Source of the DNA: Salvator merianae
Taxonomy: Eukaryota; Chordata; Lepidosauria; Squamata; Teiidae
DNA: 64,000 nt
Assembly: GCA_003586115.2 (NCBI GenBank)
Contig: QVOM02000001.1
Span: forward strand, 14,831,291 to 14,895,290
Direction of reading: 5' to 3'
Part shown: in pieces, positions 10,277 through 22,990 of the stretch
Layout: each line of letters starts with the position of its first letter
How positions within the stretch are numbered: position 1 is the stretch's first letter
Notes under the pieces: generated by a model
Told to the model about the DNA's origin: nothing
The model's database searches: none
Seen by the model: the letters and a program-made list of their open reading frames with translations, nothing else
Made by a program: the position numbers and the translations under genes

Positions 10277-10781
10277 GATGAAGCAGAACAGTTCTTTGTC
10301 TCACTCTGTACACTGTACCTTGGTACGGTATTTCTTAGCTTTGCTCTGCAGCAAGAGCAAGGCCAATTGCTTTTACAACAAACAGCAAACAAAACTTTAA
10401 TGCAGGCAAGCAATTTTGGATGTGACTATTTATAAATGAATTGGAGCAGACACTTCCAGAAGCACTGTGCATTCTCCTGGTGAGGATCAAAATATTTTCA
10501 CACAAAAGGTAAATGGGATGCTGGAAAGGATCCACTGGTAGGATCTTTTTGGAGCCAAATGAGGCTTTGAAGGCTGGTAGCAATGAATGGGGTGAAACTG
10601 AGAAGAAAAACCTTTTTGGTACTACAACTCCATTATTCTAAACCAAAGTTTCCACTGACTTACACCAGGAGTGGCAGGACAGGAATGTGGAGTCACTATG
10701 CCCCAGAACATCCTCTGAAAGAAAAAAGAAACAATAAGAGAAAGGGAATCCTTGAATTAATATTCATGAAGGAAACAGCTA

Positions 10782-11229
10782 GGGCCTTTCTGCACTTTCC
10801 AGCTTGGAATGTTTACATGCATTCCAGGATGGAATAGATCTCGCAGTGCGAGAGACATTCACACTGCAAGGGCTGGAAATCCCAGCAATGGGCTTCCAAC
10901 ATTTGCAGTGTGAATACTGGCCACCTGTGCCATGACAGTGGCTGGGGAATCATCTGGCCACTGCCAAGGCAACAGGGGACGCAGCACAACCGTGCAACTG
11001 TGCAGCCATGCAGTGCAGCATTCGCACCCAGAAGAAGGTGTGAACACTGCATACCGGGAGCAATCCAGCTGCTCCCAGGATAGCTGTGGAGCACGATTTA
11101 GTGCTCCACAGCAAGTAGCAATCAGGCATGGCTGTAGCCCACTCGCAATCACGAGGGCTTCCACAAAGTGCAGATGCACTTCACTAGTGAGTGTCTGCAT
11201 GCTCACTAGAGAAAAGTGCAAACAGGCCC
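10782..11229. mobile_element. Family-A Harbinger-type MITE
   Basis: The left end GGGCCTTTCTGCACTTTCC and right end AAAAGTGCAAACAGGCCC are inverted repeats, and the element is flanked by CTA on both sides (10779-10781 and 11230-11232). A 3-bp duplication with GGGCC ends fits the PIF/Harbinger superfamily. The interior carries CAGGATAGCTGTGGAGCACG and a CTTGGAATG / CATTCCAGG palindrome near the left end, both shared with other family-A copies. It is 448 bp and non-coding. Confidence 0.8.
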
Positions 11230-11424
11230 CTAGACAGATTTCTGATTGAGTCTTGAGACTGGCAAAAACACGCTTAGAGAGTTCTGAAAAAGCAAAGGCT
11301 TTCTTCTGTTCAACAGTATCTATGTTTTTCCCCATAAGTCTGAAAAATTAAAACTGTGTCTAAATGCACAGTTTTTTGTAAACTAGGCTCATTCAGATAT
11401 CTGAATGGATAAATAGGCATGAGC

Positions 11425-11500
11425 CAGTTTATTTATTTATTTATTTATTTGCATTTTTATCCTGCCCTATACCCGAAGGTCTCAGGGCAGGTTGCAACAA

Positions 11501-11552
<52 letters not shown>
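11425..11552. repeat. SINE-tail-like segment and (GAAA)n microsatellite
   Basis: A TTTA run and GCATTTTTATCCTGCCCTAT followed by GGTCTCAGGGCAGG resemble a reversed SINE 3' end also seen at 47846. They run into about 12 units of GAAA at 11501-11552. Confidence 0.65.
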
Positions 11553-12836
11553 GGCACTCAATAAAGCAGTAGCCTGAAAGTAGGGTGGGAAAGCTGTACC
11601 TTTAGCCCAAGGCAATGATAAATAGGTGCATCCCATTCCAGCCCCAAGCTCCTAGAAATGGCATGCACACCAAAAGGTGGGATTTCCCGCTTTTGGGGTA
11701 CACTTTCCTAAAAAGCGTCCTTGGCATTGGCCTGACAGTGTCACCAAATGTTTGTGTTTGGGGTGTCCTTTGTGGGCCACACCAGTTTAAGTGGTATCAT
11801 AATGGGCACTCAAAAAAAAGAAAGAAAAAAAAAACTGATGGAAAAAATGGCCTTTAAACATTGTGTCTGGAGACAGCCTAAGAAAGTTCTTAATTTGCAT
11901 GTCCTATTTCTTTTAGGGCTGCCTCCAGGGGGAAGACAAAACTCAGGATTCTGTGCAAACACAGACCTGCTTGCAATCAGCCAATAGGCCAGCCTGGAGG
12001 TGCAGAAACTGCCCTCATAGCTGCCCTAAGATGGGATAAAGCACTCTGAATGGATGGAGATCAGCAGCAAATTCACTTCGTCTGCCGAACTATAAAGTGG
12101 TGGCAGAGGAAGGGAGTGAATTAGCATAGCTGTTTCTGCCTGTGTCAGTTATCATGGATCAAAAATGGCAACTTCCAAGGTCATTTCCAGCTTAATGCTC
12201 AATGGGCAGGGCTGAAACCTTGCAGCTGCAGAACTTTTGTTCCACAGCTGTTAGGTTCTCAGGTGCCAAGAGGTGCCACACATGTCACTGATCGACCTCT
12301 TGCCTCTGTGCTGGATTCCAGGTCTCCCATGCCTCAGATGGCCTGTTTGTCAGCAGTTCGGATGTTGCCTTGAACTGCTTCTTCTGAGATTTCAAAAAAC
12401 AGGTGACTCAGTGGATTGGAAAGACATGGAACAGTGCCCAGGTTCCACTTCTGGAAGCATTTCTTAACAGGTAATAAAAACTCTGGGAGATGAGGACTTT
12501 GCTCCATCCCGTCTCTTCCTCTTTGAGCTAATCAGCTGTGACTCCTCAGGCGTCAGCACTGTAGGTGCCCTTTGAATTCTCCTTTCTGAACAAGGAGGAG
12601 TGGTTAAAAGGAAACCTCCATTCCTCATTCTTACAAAGTAAGCAACCTTCAGTTCACAGATAGACCCTTTGGGCCCCCTAGTCTGGTCCACGGTCTGTCC
12701 TCTGTAGATGGAGCATACTAGGAGGAGGGGCCCTCTCTCTGGTCCACTCTAAGCTGCATGCAAAAGAGGCCTAGAAGTGGATCATGGTCTGGTATGCTGG
12801 GCAGTGTGATTAGGCCCATATACAGCGAGGGTCTTA
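11553..12836. other. Intergenic with element fragments
   Basis: A decayed family-B piece (GGGCTGCCTCCAGGGGGAAG) lies near 11917 and diverged family-C-like wording near 12650-12750. No coding gene recognised. Confidence 0.4.
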
Positions 12837-13302
12837 GGGTTTTTCTGCACAGAAAAGCCCGTGGCTCCCAAAACACAGGAAAGCATGGGTGGGATCACTG
12901 CTCTTTGCATGATGGAGCTTCGTGGACACACTCCTATGCCTCCAAGGGCTAGGAAGAAAAGTTCCTAGTCTTGAGGCCTCTGGGGAATGCATTTTGGTGG
13001 CACACTATGGCACACCAGCGAAATACATCCTCTAGTAGTACCAAATATGGAGGGGTGACATCTGCATGACTCCCACGTTCTGGGTCAGGGCCACTGGGTG
13101 TGCTGGTAGACCCTGTTAAATGGATCTCCCTGTGATATCAAACAAGGCCTCCTTGTTCAGCATTACACTCTGTCTAATACAGGCATAGTGAAACAGCAGG
13201 GTGTGTGGCCTCATAGATCTATGGCAATGTGCAGATCTATGTGGCCTAGATGATTACTACCCAGGCCCTTAATCCGAATTAAGGGCCTGTGCAGAAAGGC
13301 AC
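12837..13302. mobile_element. Family-C Harbinger-type MITE
   Basis: The ends GGGTTTTTCTGCACAG and CTGTGCAGAAAGGCAC are inverted repeats with TTA direct repeats outside (12834-12836 and 13303-13305). The interior shares blocks with the 35308 copy: CTCCAAGGGCTAGGA, AGACCCTGTTAAA and CCCTTAATCCGAATTAAGGG near the right end. It is 466 bp with no coding. Confidence 0.78.
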
Positions 13303-15690
13303 TTAGTACAGTTGAATATTGATTGCATTGATAATAATGTACACGTCCAAATAATTGCTAGAAATGGACTGATGTTTATACTTCTGGCAACAAACGGATG
13401 TTTGGCAATTGTTATTCGTGGAAATCGAAAAGGTCTTTTTTACACTGTGAACTGAGAGTATAGAGATGCACATTTCATCATTTCATGCAATGAAGTCAAC
13501 AACTATTTGCAAATATGCCAAATGAAATTGAATATGACCTGGCTGGTGTGTTGAAGGAGAGAAGTGAAGTAAATGCCATGTATAGTGCCACTCAACTCAA
13601 TTTCAAGTGGGGGGGCGGGCGAGAAATGGGAGGAAACGTGCCCTCTTGTACTAATTTCTCCATTATATCTGCCAGTTTGGGTCTCTTTGAAAGGGAACTA
13701 GACGCAGGCTGCATTCCTGTGCAACTAAAAAAAGCACTTCTGATGCAGCTTAGAGTGGGCTTAGAGATGATTAGAGATGAGTGGGATCATTCACATGTGG
13801 CAAAGGTGCTAAGAATGGAGAATATCCTTTATTTGCTCAACACATTTCAGCTTTTGCCTTTATCAAGAGTTAAACAAAATTAAAGCATGAATAAATGTAA
13901 ATGAAAATTAGTAAAAATAGTTTAAAACAATAATTATACAATTAGAAAAGTATTTAAAACAACTTACGCTGACTTTCAGAGAATAAGGAGCAGAATCTTG
14001 GCTCAAGACACAGTGGCGTAAGAACAAAATTTAAAGAACTGATAGAGAACAGCAGTTCAGAGAGGTTTTTTTAATAAGACTTAAATAAATATTCATCATT
14101 TTATATGATTATAGAAGACTGATGCGTTTTATATTATATCCTGTTGATAAAGTCAAATGTTACTGGTATTTCAAGGATAATTGTTACAGCTATTTATGGT
14201 TTGCATTATCCTAAAGTAATGCTAAGATCCTCATTAAGTTCCAATGGTTTCAAAGTGTTTAGATCTAGATTTGACCTACTTTGCTTTTTTAAAAACAGCA
14301 AGCTATGAACTTAGTTCAGAATCAATACTCTTATCTAATTGTATTCCATCACACCATTTAAAAGCTCTTCTTCCTTTATGCCTCCATGACCCATAGACCC
14401 AACTATAATGATCTTGGAAAGGCTATTTTAAGGCAACAGCAACAACTAGAGATATCTTAGTTTAATCTTATCAATCAATAGAAAAAAAAAACACTTCATA
14501 CCATATTATCAGATCTGCGATAAACTGGATTAGCAAAAGTAAAACATAAATACTAAATTGTAAAAATTGTAGTATATGTATAACTGCATGGATGGATTTA
14601 TTCTCCAGATAATTATCTGCTTATTTATAAACCTGAAGGTATTGTTATCTGCAAATGCACATATTATGTAAATTGTCTTACTAAAAAAAGAAGAAGTTTA
14701 TAATAAAAATAACATTTATTGGGCAAATTGACTTAAAACTTGTCTATTATCATTAAAAAGACTGACAAAGGTGAGACAATAGTTTTCCTTAATCACCACA
14801 GTTTTATGACAGTTGTCAGAAAGCAGCATGTATTCAGTGTGCTATAATACTTCTCTTAACCGTATCCCAAAAGATATCAATATCATCTTATGGGAAGGAT
14901 TGCTTTTGGAACACTTCAGGAAAGATGAGCTTTACACAAAGGGTGGACACATGAGCAAATAAAGAGCAGACTAGCTGTGGCAAGGCTCCTGAACCACCTA
15001 AATCAAAAGGCAGTCTAAAAATGAAAAACAGAAAGGCAGTTCAACAAACAAACAGTTTGTCCTGGAAGAAAAATGAAAAATGCCACTGGAGAAAATGAAA
15101 TAAATGAACCGTCACAGCCAAAAATGAGAGAAAACAGTCGGGCAACAGAAGCAGGAAAAAGCCAACAAAAATGGTGGTACGGCAGCCCACAGAGAAAGAT
15201 GCAGCAAATGTGTCAAGTATGTACCCACCTGCAGCCTGGGGGATGAATACAGAAGTTTTAAAATATTTTTTAAAACTAGACTGAGTAGCAAAATGACAGG
15301 ATCTGTGAGGGGACTTCAGGAAAATGTTCAGATACTGATAGAAACTATAACTACCCCAGCATACAGCTAGAGGAATTGAAGAAACATTAGATATTATTAC
15401 AAACACTAGGTAATTCAATATAAAATACTGGTAAAAGTTAAAAAATGGCAGATGAAGTAAAACAACTACAGAAGCAATACGTGCTGGCACAGCCATAATG
15501 AAAAGGTACAGTTACCCATTTATGGTGGCACTGTGAAAAAAAAATGAAACCATTTTGAAATTAAACATTGGAAATGCAGAAGATATGGTCCCTTTGACCA
15601 AGTTCGACAACTACACTATGAAAATAGGTCGAGAATAGACAATATAGAGGTGATTGTTCTTAAGAAAAGCCCAATTAGAATACTATGAAA
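13303..15690. other. AT-rich intergenic stretch
   Basis: Strongly AT-rich. A 122-codon frame starts at 13515 but has no recognised domain and runs into repeat-like sequence (GCTCAACACATTTCAGC near 13840). A 151-codon frame on the - strand at 15041-15496 is hydrophobic low-complexity and looks spurious. Nothing functional recognised. Confidence 0.4.
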
Positions 15691-15850
15691 TCATCATGTC
15701 CAGATAAAGTGATGGAGACCATCATTAAGGATAAAATTGGTGTGTAGAGGAGCAAGCGGTGCTGAAGAAAATGATTGTTCATCCAAAAAGGTTTTACTCT
15801 CAGAGCCTAAAACTGTAATTCACTGAATCATTTCATTCCTGCTTCACTAC
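15690..15850 (+). mobile_element. CR1-type LINE fragment
   Basis: The translation VMETIIKDKIGV, with a later EEQAVLKK-like piece in another frame, matches the segment METIIKDKIAIYIEEQAVLK of the better LINE copy on the - strand near 20100. Frameshifts and stops show it is dead. Confidence 0.6.
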
Positions 15851-16439
15851 CACGAAGATGCATATCTGTATAAATAGATTCAACTTTTATAATTCTCTTT
15901 TTGGTCTTTCTTGGGAAATCTGTGGATGAAAAGGTGATTACTTATGGTCTGCAGGGGGTACAGGGGGTTGCTTTCATCCATTATCCTTCTTCAATGATGT
16001 TAGCATTAATGATCAGAATGCTTCCAACAAACCATAGAATCTTTCATTTGGTTCTGGTTGCAGTGGATACAATGGCACAACAGATGATATGCGCTCGCAT
16101 GCTGGTATACCACTCAGGTCCATGGTTCAAACCCACAGAGCAATATAGATTGAAAATTGCTAAGCAAGTCAAACACGGTCATATTTAACTTCAAAAAAGG
16201 GAACGTTTCAAAGCTAAGAAAGAACGTCAAAGGGAAAATTAGGAGGGCAAACTCTCTCCACAAACTTGGTTATTATTCAAAACAACAATTAAAGATGCTC
16301 AGTTATAATGCATTCCAAATATTAAGAAAAGAACCCTTAGGACTATGGTTGAAGGAAACTGTTTGGTATAAGAAAGTGTCCTTCAGAGAGCAGAAGTTTT
16401 GTCCTAAGGAAGATAACGGAAAGGAACACAAATTTTGGC

Positions 16440-16660
16440 AAAAGAAATGACAGTGAGAGATGCAAAAATAAATAAATAAATAAAAATTGAGGCACATATC
16501 ATCAGAACTGTAAGGGCAGATAATAAAAAATACTTCATATACTTTAGGAACAGTAAGCCAGACAGGAGGACTATTGGCCTTTTGAGTGATGAGGGACCCA
16601 AAGATATGCTGAAAGGAAAAAGGAAATTGAAGAGAAGCTAAAAAAATTGTCAGAAAACTT
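16440..16660 (+). mobile_element. Possible LINE fragment
   Basis: The translation NKKYFIYFRNSKPDRRTIGL resembles the linker before the reverse transcriptase in CR1-type LINEs. The match is by style only and the frame is short. Confidence 0.3.
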
Positions 16661-18664
16661 AAGGAAGAACCTTGAACTTGCTGCTCATGAGCAGATTCTT
16701 ATGAACTGAGATAAAAAGTGCTGACAAGAAAAACATAGTGGGCCTTATTGACAAATTAAATATAAACAAAAAATAATGCACTAAAGACTAATTAAATAAT
16801 TGTCCACTTGCACATGGTATCCCCACCTGAAGTAATAACCCACTGAAGTATTCCTCCACTATATACTCTTTTACCAGACTGGCAAAGGCTTGAGTGATGT
16901 GTGCCCTGGTGCTCCCTATGTTCTGTCTAGTGCTGACTGTATAGTACAGCAAAAACTCAGAATTCCTTAGGTGTCTCTCAGCTCCTTGACTCAGTTTCTC
17001 CTCTCTTTTCAAATTGGGTTCATGCTAAGGCAGCAGTGCCCGGCCAGAGGAGCCTGCCAAGGAGCCCCCTTGGGTGGATCTGGAAGAGGAGCAACTTGGA
17101 GCATTTCATGGGGGTTGGGAGCTTCTTCTCCTAAAGACAACTGATGTGGAAATGGACATCAGTCAGTACCCAGATGATCTCCATTGCAATCTGTTCCTAT
17201 CTCTTCCAGCAACCTGCAAGGAGGAGGCCAGAAATGGGTGCAAGAAGAGGAAACAAGGTGCCTATCTCCAACTGCTCCCTCTCCAGAAATTGCCTATTGT
17301 GGGGCTTCCACCAGTGCATTTTCTGCAAAAGAACATGGCTGGCACAAGTGCAATCTGTACTTCTTTTTTAAAGAGGAGATGCTGCAGCAAAGTCCATACT
17401 TATCTCATTTTTCTTTAGTGGCTTTCCACCTCTTGTGGGTGATCACAAACTCCAACACACCTATCATGGGGTTGCCTTTCTCCTACAAGCTCCTGTGGGC
17501 AGGTGAGTGATAGGTGAGTGACAGGTGGGCACCCAGAAGCACAGGGAAACTGAAAATTATAGACAGGGAATGATGAACTGAGTGAGCACTATGTTTCATG
17601 GGTGTGCTTTATTGAAGTCAGACTCCTTTGTGCAGTACGATGGAGTTTACAGATGAGGCATGACCAGATTCTTAGACTTGTCAAGTTTTCTTTGGTCACT
17701 AGGGGTCGCTGTGATGCTTTTTGTGAATGAAAACCTGATAAAGCTAGTGATGGAGGAAGAAGAAAAAAAATCTCCAACTCTCCTCAAAATAAAGGCTTGG
17801 CTTCTCTGACAAGGATGCAGGAATGGTTTGCCGTACCTACTTTGGGAGTGGTGCCAAGGATTAAACTTGAGACCTTCTGCTTTCTGAGCAGCTGCTCTTC
17901 TGTTGAATTGTAGGCATCTCCCAGGGCAGGTGCCTGCCCGGACTGATAACAACTCTTGAAATGCAATGCAATTCCTAGTTGAGGATTCTGTGATCTGGTT
18001 TCAGTGAAAGAAAGGACACAAAAATCCATATAAGTGCATTAAATTGCTGCAAAAAGTTCCAAGTGTATCACTTATGCCCCAAATGATGATGCTAACAATG
18101 TTCTATTCTACTCTTATGGTCAATTTTGGTCTAGTTTTCTGGGCATGCATTTTTTGAAGTGAAAGACTCACAGCATTAAAATTGTTGAGGTTATTGCTAT
18201 CTACCTGTTTTCTCATCTTGTTTTATTTGCCTGTTAGTTAATTGTAATAACAAAACAAAATGCTTATTGCCCTTAAGTGCATAGCAATATGCTTACAAAG
18301 AGGCACATACTTTAAAAATGATCTTTCTCACTTGATCACCTAATGATCCTGCTCAAAATGATTAAATGGAATAGCATCTTCACAATTTGCCTTTAGTCTT
18401 AGCTTCAGTACTTTATAGAGCTCCACCATTTAGTGAATGCTAGAGATCCAGGCCATAAAATCTTTTAGTGACAGAAACAGAATTGCATCAAATATGCCCA
18501 GCTGGGTAAAATGGTAAATGTAGGTTTCCAGTCAGATAGTTGAGGAGCTAAAGCAGGCAGGTGAAAATGAGTGCTGATTGGTACATACTGTTGGGAGGAG
18601 GGGCAAGGGAGTGATTGGCAGAGGTGGAATTCCTTTCACTGAACCAGGCTGTCATCTGCAGTAG
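16661..18664. other. Intergenic, no gene seen
   Basis: Several short overlapping frames occur at 17074-17510 without any recognised domain or splice pattern. No RNA gene or clear repeat recognised. Confidence 0.35.
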
Positions 18665-18667
18665 TTT

Positions 18668-20282
18668 ATAAGAACATAAGAGGAGCCTTGCTGGATGAGG
18701 CCACAGCCCATCTAGTCCAGCATCCTGTTTCACGCAGTGACCCACCAATTGCTTCTGGCCATTGTCAAGCAGAAGACAAAGACAAAACCTTCACCTGCTC
18801 TTGACTGCCCGCAAATGGTTTTACAGACATCCTGCCTGTCTGTACCTGTCTGGAGGCAGTACCTAGGCATCAACTCTAGTAGCCATTGATACACCTGACG
18901 TCCACAAATCTGTCCAGTCCTTTCTTAAAGCTGTCAACGCTGACTGCTGTCACCACCTCTTCTGGTAATAAATTCCAGAGACCAACGACCCTCTGGGTAA
19001 AAAAATACTTCCCCTTGTTGGACCAAACTCTCCTACCCATCAACTTCATAGAGTGCCCCCTGGTCCTAGTGTTGTGTGAGAGAGAAAATAATTTCTCTCT
19101 ATTCCCTTATCCACACCGTGCATGATTTTATATACTTCAATAAGGTCTCCTCTTAAACACTGTTTTTCAAGGCTGAAGAGGCCAAGGTGTTGCAGCCTGA
19201 TTTCGTAAGGAAGGTGTTCCAGCCCCTTGATCATTCTGGTAGCCCTTTTCTGCACCTTCTCCAGTTCCACAATATCCTTTCTGAGGTGAGGTGGCCAGAA
19301 TTGCACACAATATTCCAAGTGTGGTCTCACCATAGATTTATAAAGAGGCACAGTGACACTTGCCGACTTGTTTCTATTCCCTTCCTAATTACCCCTAGCA
19401 TTGAATTTGGGTTTTTCACTGCTGCTGCACACTGGGTTGACACCTTCATTGAGCTGTCTACCAGAACCCCAAGATCCTTTTCCTGGTCTATCACAGAAAG
19501 TTTGGCCCCCATCCGTTTATAGGTATAATTGGGGTTCTTTGCCCCGATTAGCATCACTTTGCACTTGCTAAGACTGAAGTGCATTTGCCACTTCGTTGTC
19601 CATTCACTCAATGTCAAGAGATCACTCTGGAGCTGTTTACAAGCACTCTCAGTTTTTACAACTCTGAACAATTTAGCATCATCAGCAAACTTTGCTAACT
19701 CACTAGTTACCCATATGTCTAGATAATTTATGAATAAATTAAAAAGCAGGGGTCCTAACACTGAACCTTGTGGGACTCGTTTACTTTCTTCTACTCTGAG
19801 AACTGTCCATTTAGCCAGTTTCCTGTCCTTTAGCCAGTTACCAATCCAGGACAGGACCTGTCCTCTTATTCTGTGACTGCTGAGTTTATTCAGGAGTCAT
19901 TGATGAGGGACTTTGTTAAAAACCTTCTGAAAGTCCAGATAGACAATGTCAACTGGGTCACCTTTATCCACATGTTTATTAACACTTTCAGAAAATTCTA
20001 ACAAGTTCGAAAGGCATGATTTACCTTTGTAGAAGCTGTGCTGATTTTCTTTCAGAACTGCTTGCTCCTCTATGTATATAGCAATTTTATCCTTAATTAT
20101 GGTTTCCATCACTTTACCTGGAACTGATGTTAAGCTGACTGGTCTGTAATTTCCTGGATTACCCCGGATCCATTTTTGAAGATTGGTGTCACATTTGCTA
20201 CCCCCCAGTTTTCAGGCACAGAGCCTGATTTTAGGGAAAGATTATATATTCTGGCTAGTTTCTGCAGCCAGTTCACTGAAGA
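18668..20282 (-). mobile_element. CR1-type LINE, 5'-truncated, reverse transcriptase region
   Basis: Read on the - strand, successive pieces give QKLARIYNLSLKSGSVPENW, NQHSFYKGKSCLSNLLEF, DKGDPVDIVYLDFQKVFNKV, the polymerase core KFADDAKLF (FADD box) near 19690, EKDLGVLVDSSMKVSTQCAA, and [19 protein letters not shown]. Stops and frameshifts break it. The 3' end reads CTGGACTAGATGGGC-like text then CTCCTCTTATGTTCTTAT. A family-B element interrupts the 5' side. It is a dead non-LTR retrotransposon. Confidence 0.85.
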
Positions 20283-20635
20283 AAACAAGCTGCAGGAAAA
20301 TGCAGGATCTTGTCCAGATCCTGAATTGCCTCTTGCCATCCCTGCCAGATGGCAGGGCAAAATCACGGAACAAGCCTTGGCCCTTACCTTGTCTGGCACT
20401 TGCTCCCACGATGCAAACACCCTCCCCCACGCTTGCACAGTGGGTATTTCCAACATGAAGAATCCTGGGAACAAACACCAGCAAGATAAGCAGGAAAACC
20501 CAGGTTTGGTGTTCTTTTTCTGAGATTTCACTTCTATATCCTGGGACTATGTTGGGATTGATAAATATATATGTGGCAATCCCAATATAGTGCCAGGATA
20601 ATCCTGGGTTTTAGCACCTGTCCGGATGCAGCCAC
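20283..20635. mobile_element. Family-B element inside the CR1 copy
   Basis: GCAGGATCTTGTCCAGATCC at the left and TTTTAGCACCTGTCCGGATG at the right match family-B ends, and the interior has TGGGATTGATAAATATATATG with CCCAATATAGTGCCAGG. It lies at the upstream break of the LINE copy, so it probably inserted later. Confidence 0.55.
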
Positions 20636-21116
20636 AGTTACTCTCCCAATCGCTACCTTTTCTCTTCCCCTGTGTGTCAGGACTCACCTGCACTTGCAAG
20701 CTTTGAAGAAAGCAGTTTAATTAAATTATCAAGGACTTTTTGTTCCCATTTCTTCAAGACACTCTGAAGGCCAAGGAATTATAAGTCAACAACAATTGCA
20801 TTGGGCTCAGAATTAAATAAGCATCTAGCTCAGTTCATAGAGATAAATAATCTGTGTAATATGACTTGTGTGATCAGTTCTTGAGCCATGGTGTCATGAA
20901 ATAACTGAAGTTTCCAACCCATCTTTAAGAGTAACTCCAGGGAGAGGGCATTTACATTTACATTTACCTGTTGGAACAATTAAAACATATGAAAAACAAA
21001 AATCATAAAAAGGTTAAAAAAATTGCAACCATAAGTTTGCAGGATAGAGTGCCTCCTTAACTGAGGGCCCAGATAAAGATCTGTGTCTACACCAGCTGCT
21101 TCCTTCTTTCTCTATC
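20636..21116. other. Intergenic, no gene seen
   Basis: Unremarkable sequence with a small duplicated TTTACATTTACA near 20953. No coding signal. Confidence 0.35.
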
Positions 21117-21420
21117 ATGATAGTGCCTGAAGTCAGTGGTACAGAAAATGGAATTCTTTTGGAAGAAGATGTTGAAGGCATTACATCTATAACTAAACAA
21201 ATACTTGATCCCGTACCTAATTTGCTTTTATTGCATATGTTTGACAGAAGAAATGCAAATGTGAAAGATAAAAAACTTTTGATATTTTTATTACTAGCAG
21301 CTAACCTTTGATATTTTTATTACTAGCAGCTAACCTTTCAATAATTCAACAATGGAAATACTTGGATGGTCTTATAACTGATAAAAATTAAAATAAAGTT
21401 TGTCTATGACAAAATTCATT
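21117..21420 (+). mobile_element. L1-like ORF2 C-terminal fragment with tandem duplication
   Basis: The translation KDKKLLIFLLLAANL followed, in the repeat-skipped frame, by SIIQQWKYLDGLITDKN resembles the conserved LINE-1 ORF2 tail (xLLLAAxxxIxxxWK). A 29-bp unit, starting TTTGATATTTTTATTACTAG, is present twice back to back at 21278-21335. Confidence 0.6.
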
Positions 21421-21564
21421 GATTGTGAAGACAAACAATCTTTTTATTATAAGATTTGGGAAGACTGTTTTGTAGGCAACAGTCTTGACTGCGATTTTCA
21501 GAATTAGTGGAAGTTGTAACATGGGTTATATAATGAGGATGCTGTATATAATACATATACATAC

Positions 21565-21565
<1 letters not shown>

Positions 21566-21605
<40 letters not shown>
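21566..21605. repeat. (TATC)n microsatellite
   Basis: About ten uninterrupted TATC units. Confidence 0.95.
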
Positions 21606-21654
21606 ACAATGTAGGGCAATAATTGAAATTAAAATCAATTTTAAAAGTACAAAA

Positions 21655-21722
21655 TTTTTTAAAATGGATGATGGGAATTGTAATTCAACAATGTCTAGAG
21701 GGCCACAGGGTCCCAGTTCCTA
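21655..21722 (+). repeat. Short dispersed repeat
   Basis: GATGGGAATTGTAATTCAAC followed by AATGTCTAGAGGGCCACAGG. Related wording occurs at 27295-27350 (GATGGAAGTTGTAGTCTAGC) and reversed near 1400-1450, 56295-56330 and 56440-56470. Probably part of an old SINE or DNA element widespread in reptiles. Confidence 0.5.
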
Positions 21723-22238
21723 GACTAAACTATACAATGGATGAATTCCAGAAACATTTGATATAGAAATGAAGATAAACATGTGGAATCTGGCTTGTTT
21801 TTTGAATAACTATTAAGCGTACTGAAGGCAACACCTGTTTTCATTACCTTGCATCCAGACTTTCCACTCTCTGTTTTTAGCTCAGTTCTTAGGACATGAA
21901 TGATATGGATGATATGAATATTAATTAGTTGTACACATTCCTCTGTGGATTACTACAGCATTTTGCTACCATTTCCTGGTTCCTTTGTTCAAAGAAATCT
22001 ATGTGCTCTTTTGTTCTTGCTGTGCAAAAAGTTACCTCAATCTTTTAATGGTATTGTTTACACTGGTTTCCAAATATAAGCACTATGTCATATTATCAGT
22101 AAAATATCTTCCTTTGGCTGCTATGAGTCAGCCTTTCAAAATACAGTTTCGGAAACACGGTCTAGCTTTTTTTTTTTTTTTTTTTTAAAGGGCTCAAACA
22201 ATTTCCTGCAGGCCTATGAAATAGGGAAAGAGTTTAAG

Positions 22239-22637
22239 GGCATTATCCTCTTCTATGGTGGTATTGACGACGCAGTGCAGCCACCATCCACACTGCATGG
22301 CTGTTGTCCTTACCATCAGCAGGATACCAGCATTCACGGTGCTAATGCTGGTACCCTCACTTGATCCTTACCATGACAGCGGCTGGGAAGTGCCCGGCTG
22401 CTGACATGACAACCAGCAGCGTGCAGGCACAGCCACACATTTGAAGAGTGAGTGCATGTTACTGGGAACTGACTGTCAGCTCCCGGTAAAGCTGTGGAGC
22501 ATGAATTTGTGCTCCGTAGCTAGTTGTGCTGGGGAGCAGCTGGAGTCTGCTCCCAGTTATGAGGGCCTCTGTGAAGTGTAGAAGTACTTTGCTGGGAGCG
22601 TCCCTGATGCTCACTAGTGCAAAGTGCGAAAAGGCCC
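22239..22637. mobile_element. Family-A Harbinger-type element, diverged
   Basis: The right end GTGCGAAAAGGCCC is clear and AAG flanks both sides (22236-22238 and 22638-22640). The interior shares CCGGTAAAGCTGTGGAGCAT and ATTTGTGCTCC with other family-A copies. The left end is worn. Confidence 0.6.
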
Positions 22638-22744
22638 AAGATTTCAAGCTAGGATTGTAGAAGAAAATGGAAGGTTCAACCACTCTTGTAACTATGTTAT
22701 TGGTCAAGTGCATGTATAGATCTATGAACTTGGCTTAACATAAA

Positions 22745-22990
22745 TCAATGAGGAAAATAAATGAAACATATAAACACAAAATAAAATAACCAAGTACAGG
22801 ACTGAAGGAAAAAAATAGGCTAATCAGGGATAAAATCTTTAAGGAGGCTCTGATGGACAACCAAGGAATGTGCTGGTGTATCTCTGGGTGAAGACTGTTC
22901 CAGAGCCTGGGGGCCACCACTGAGAAGGCTTTCTGTCCAGTGGTGACTCCATGAGCTTCATGGGGTGAAGGGACCACCAGGAAGGCCTCA
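22745..22990 (-). mobile_element. L2-like LINE C-terminal fragment
   Basis: On the - strand GQKAFSVVAPRLWNSLHPEI is the highly characteristic C-terminal motif of L2/CR1-group LINEs. The same motif occurs on the + strand near 55195. Confidence 0.7.

Noticed and set aside
13515..13883. A 122-codon frame in AT-rich DNA
   Set aside because: No domain recognised, and its end runs into repeat-like sequence; length is within chance for one of many frames.
15041..15496. A 151-codon hydrophobic frame on the - strand
   Set aside because: Low-complexity Phe/Leu/Ser-rich translation of AT-rich DNA without start context, splice sites or domain.
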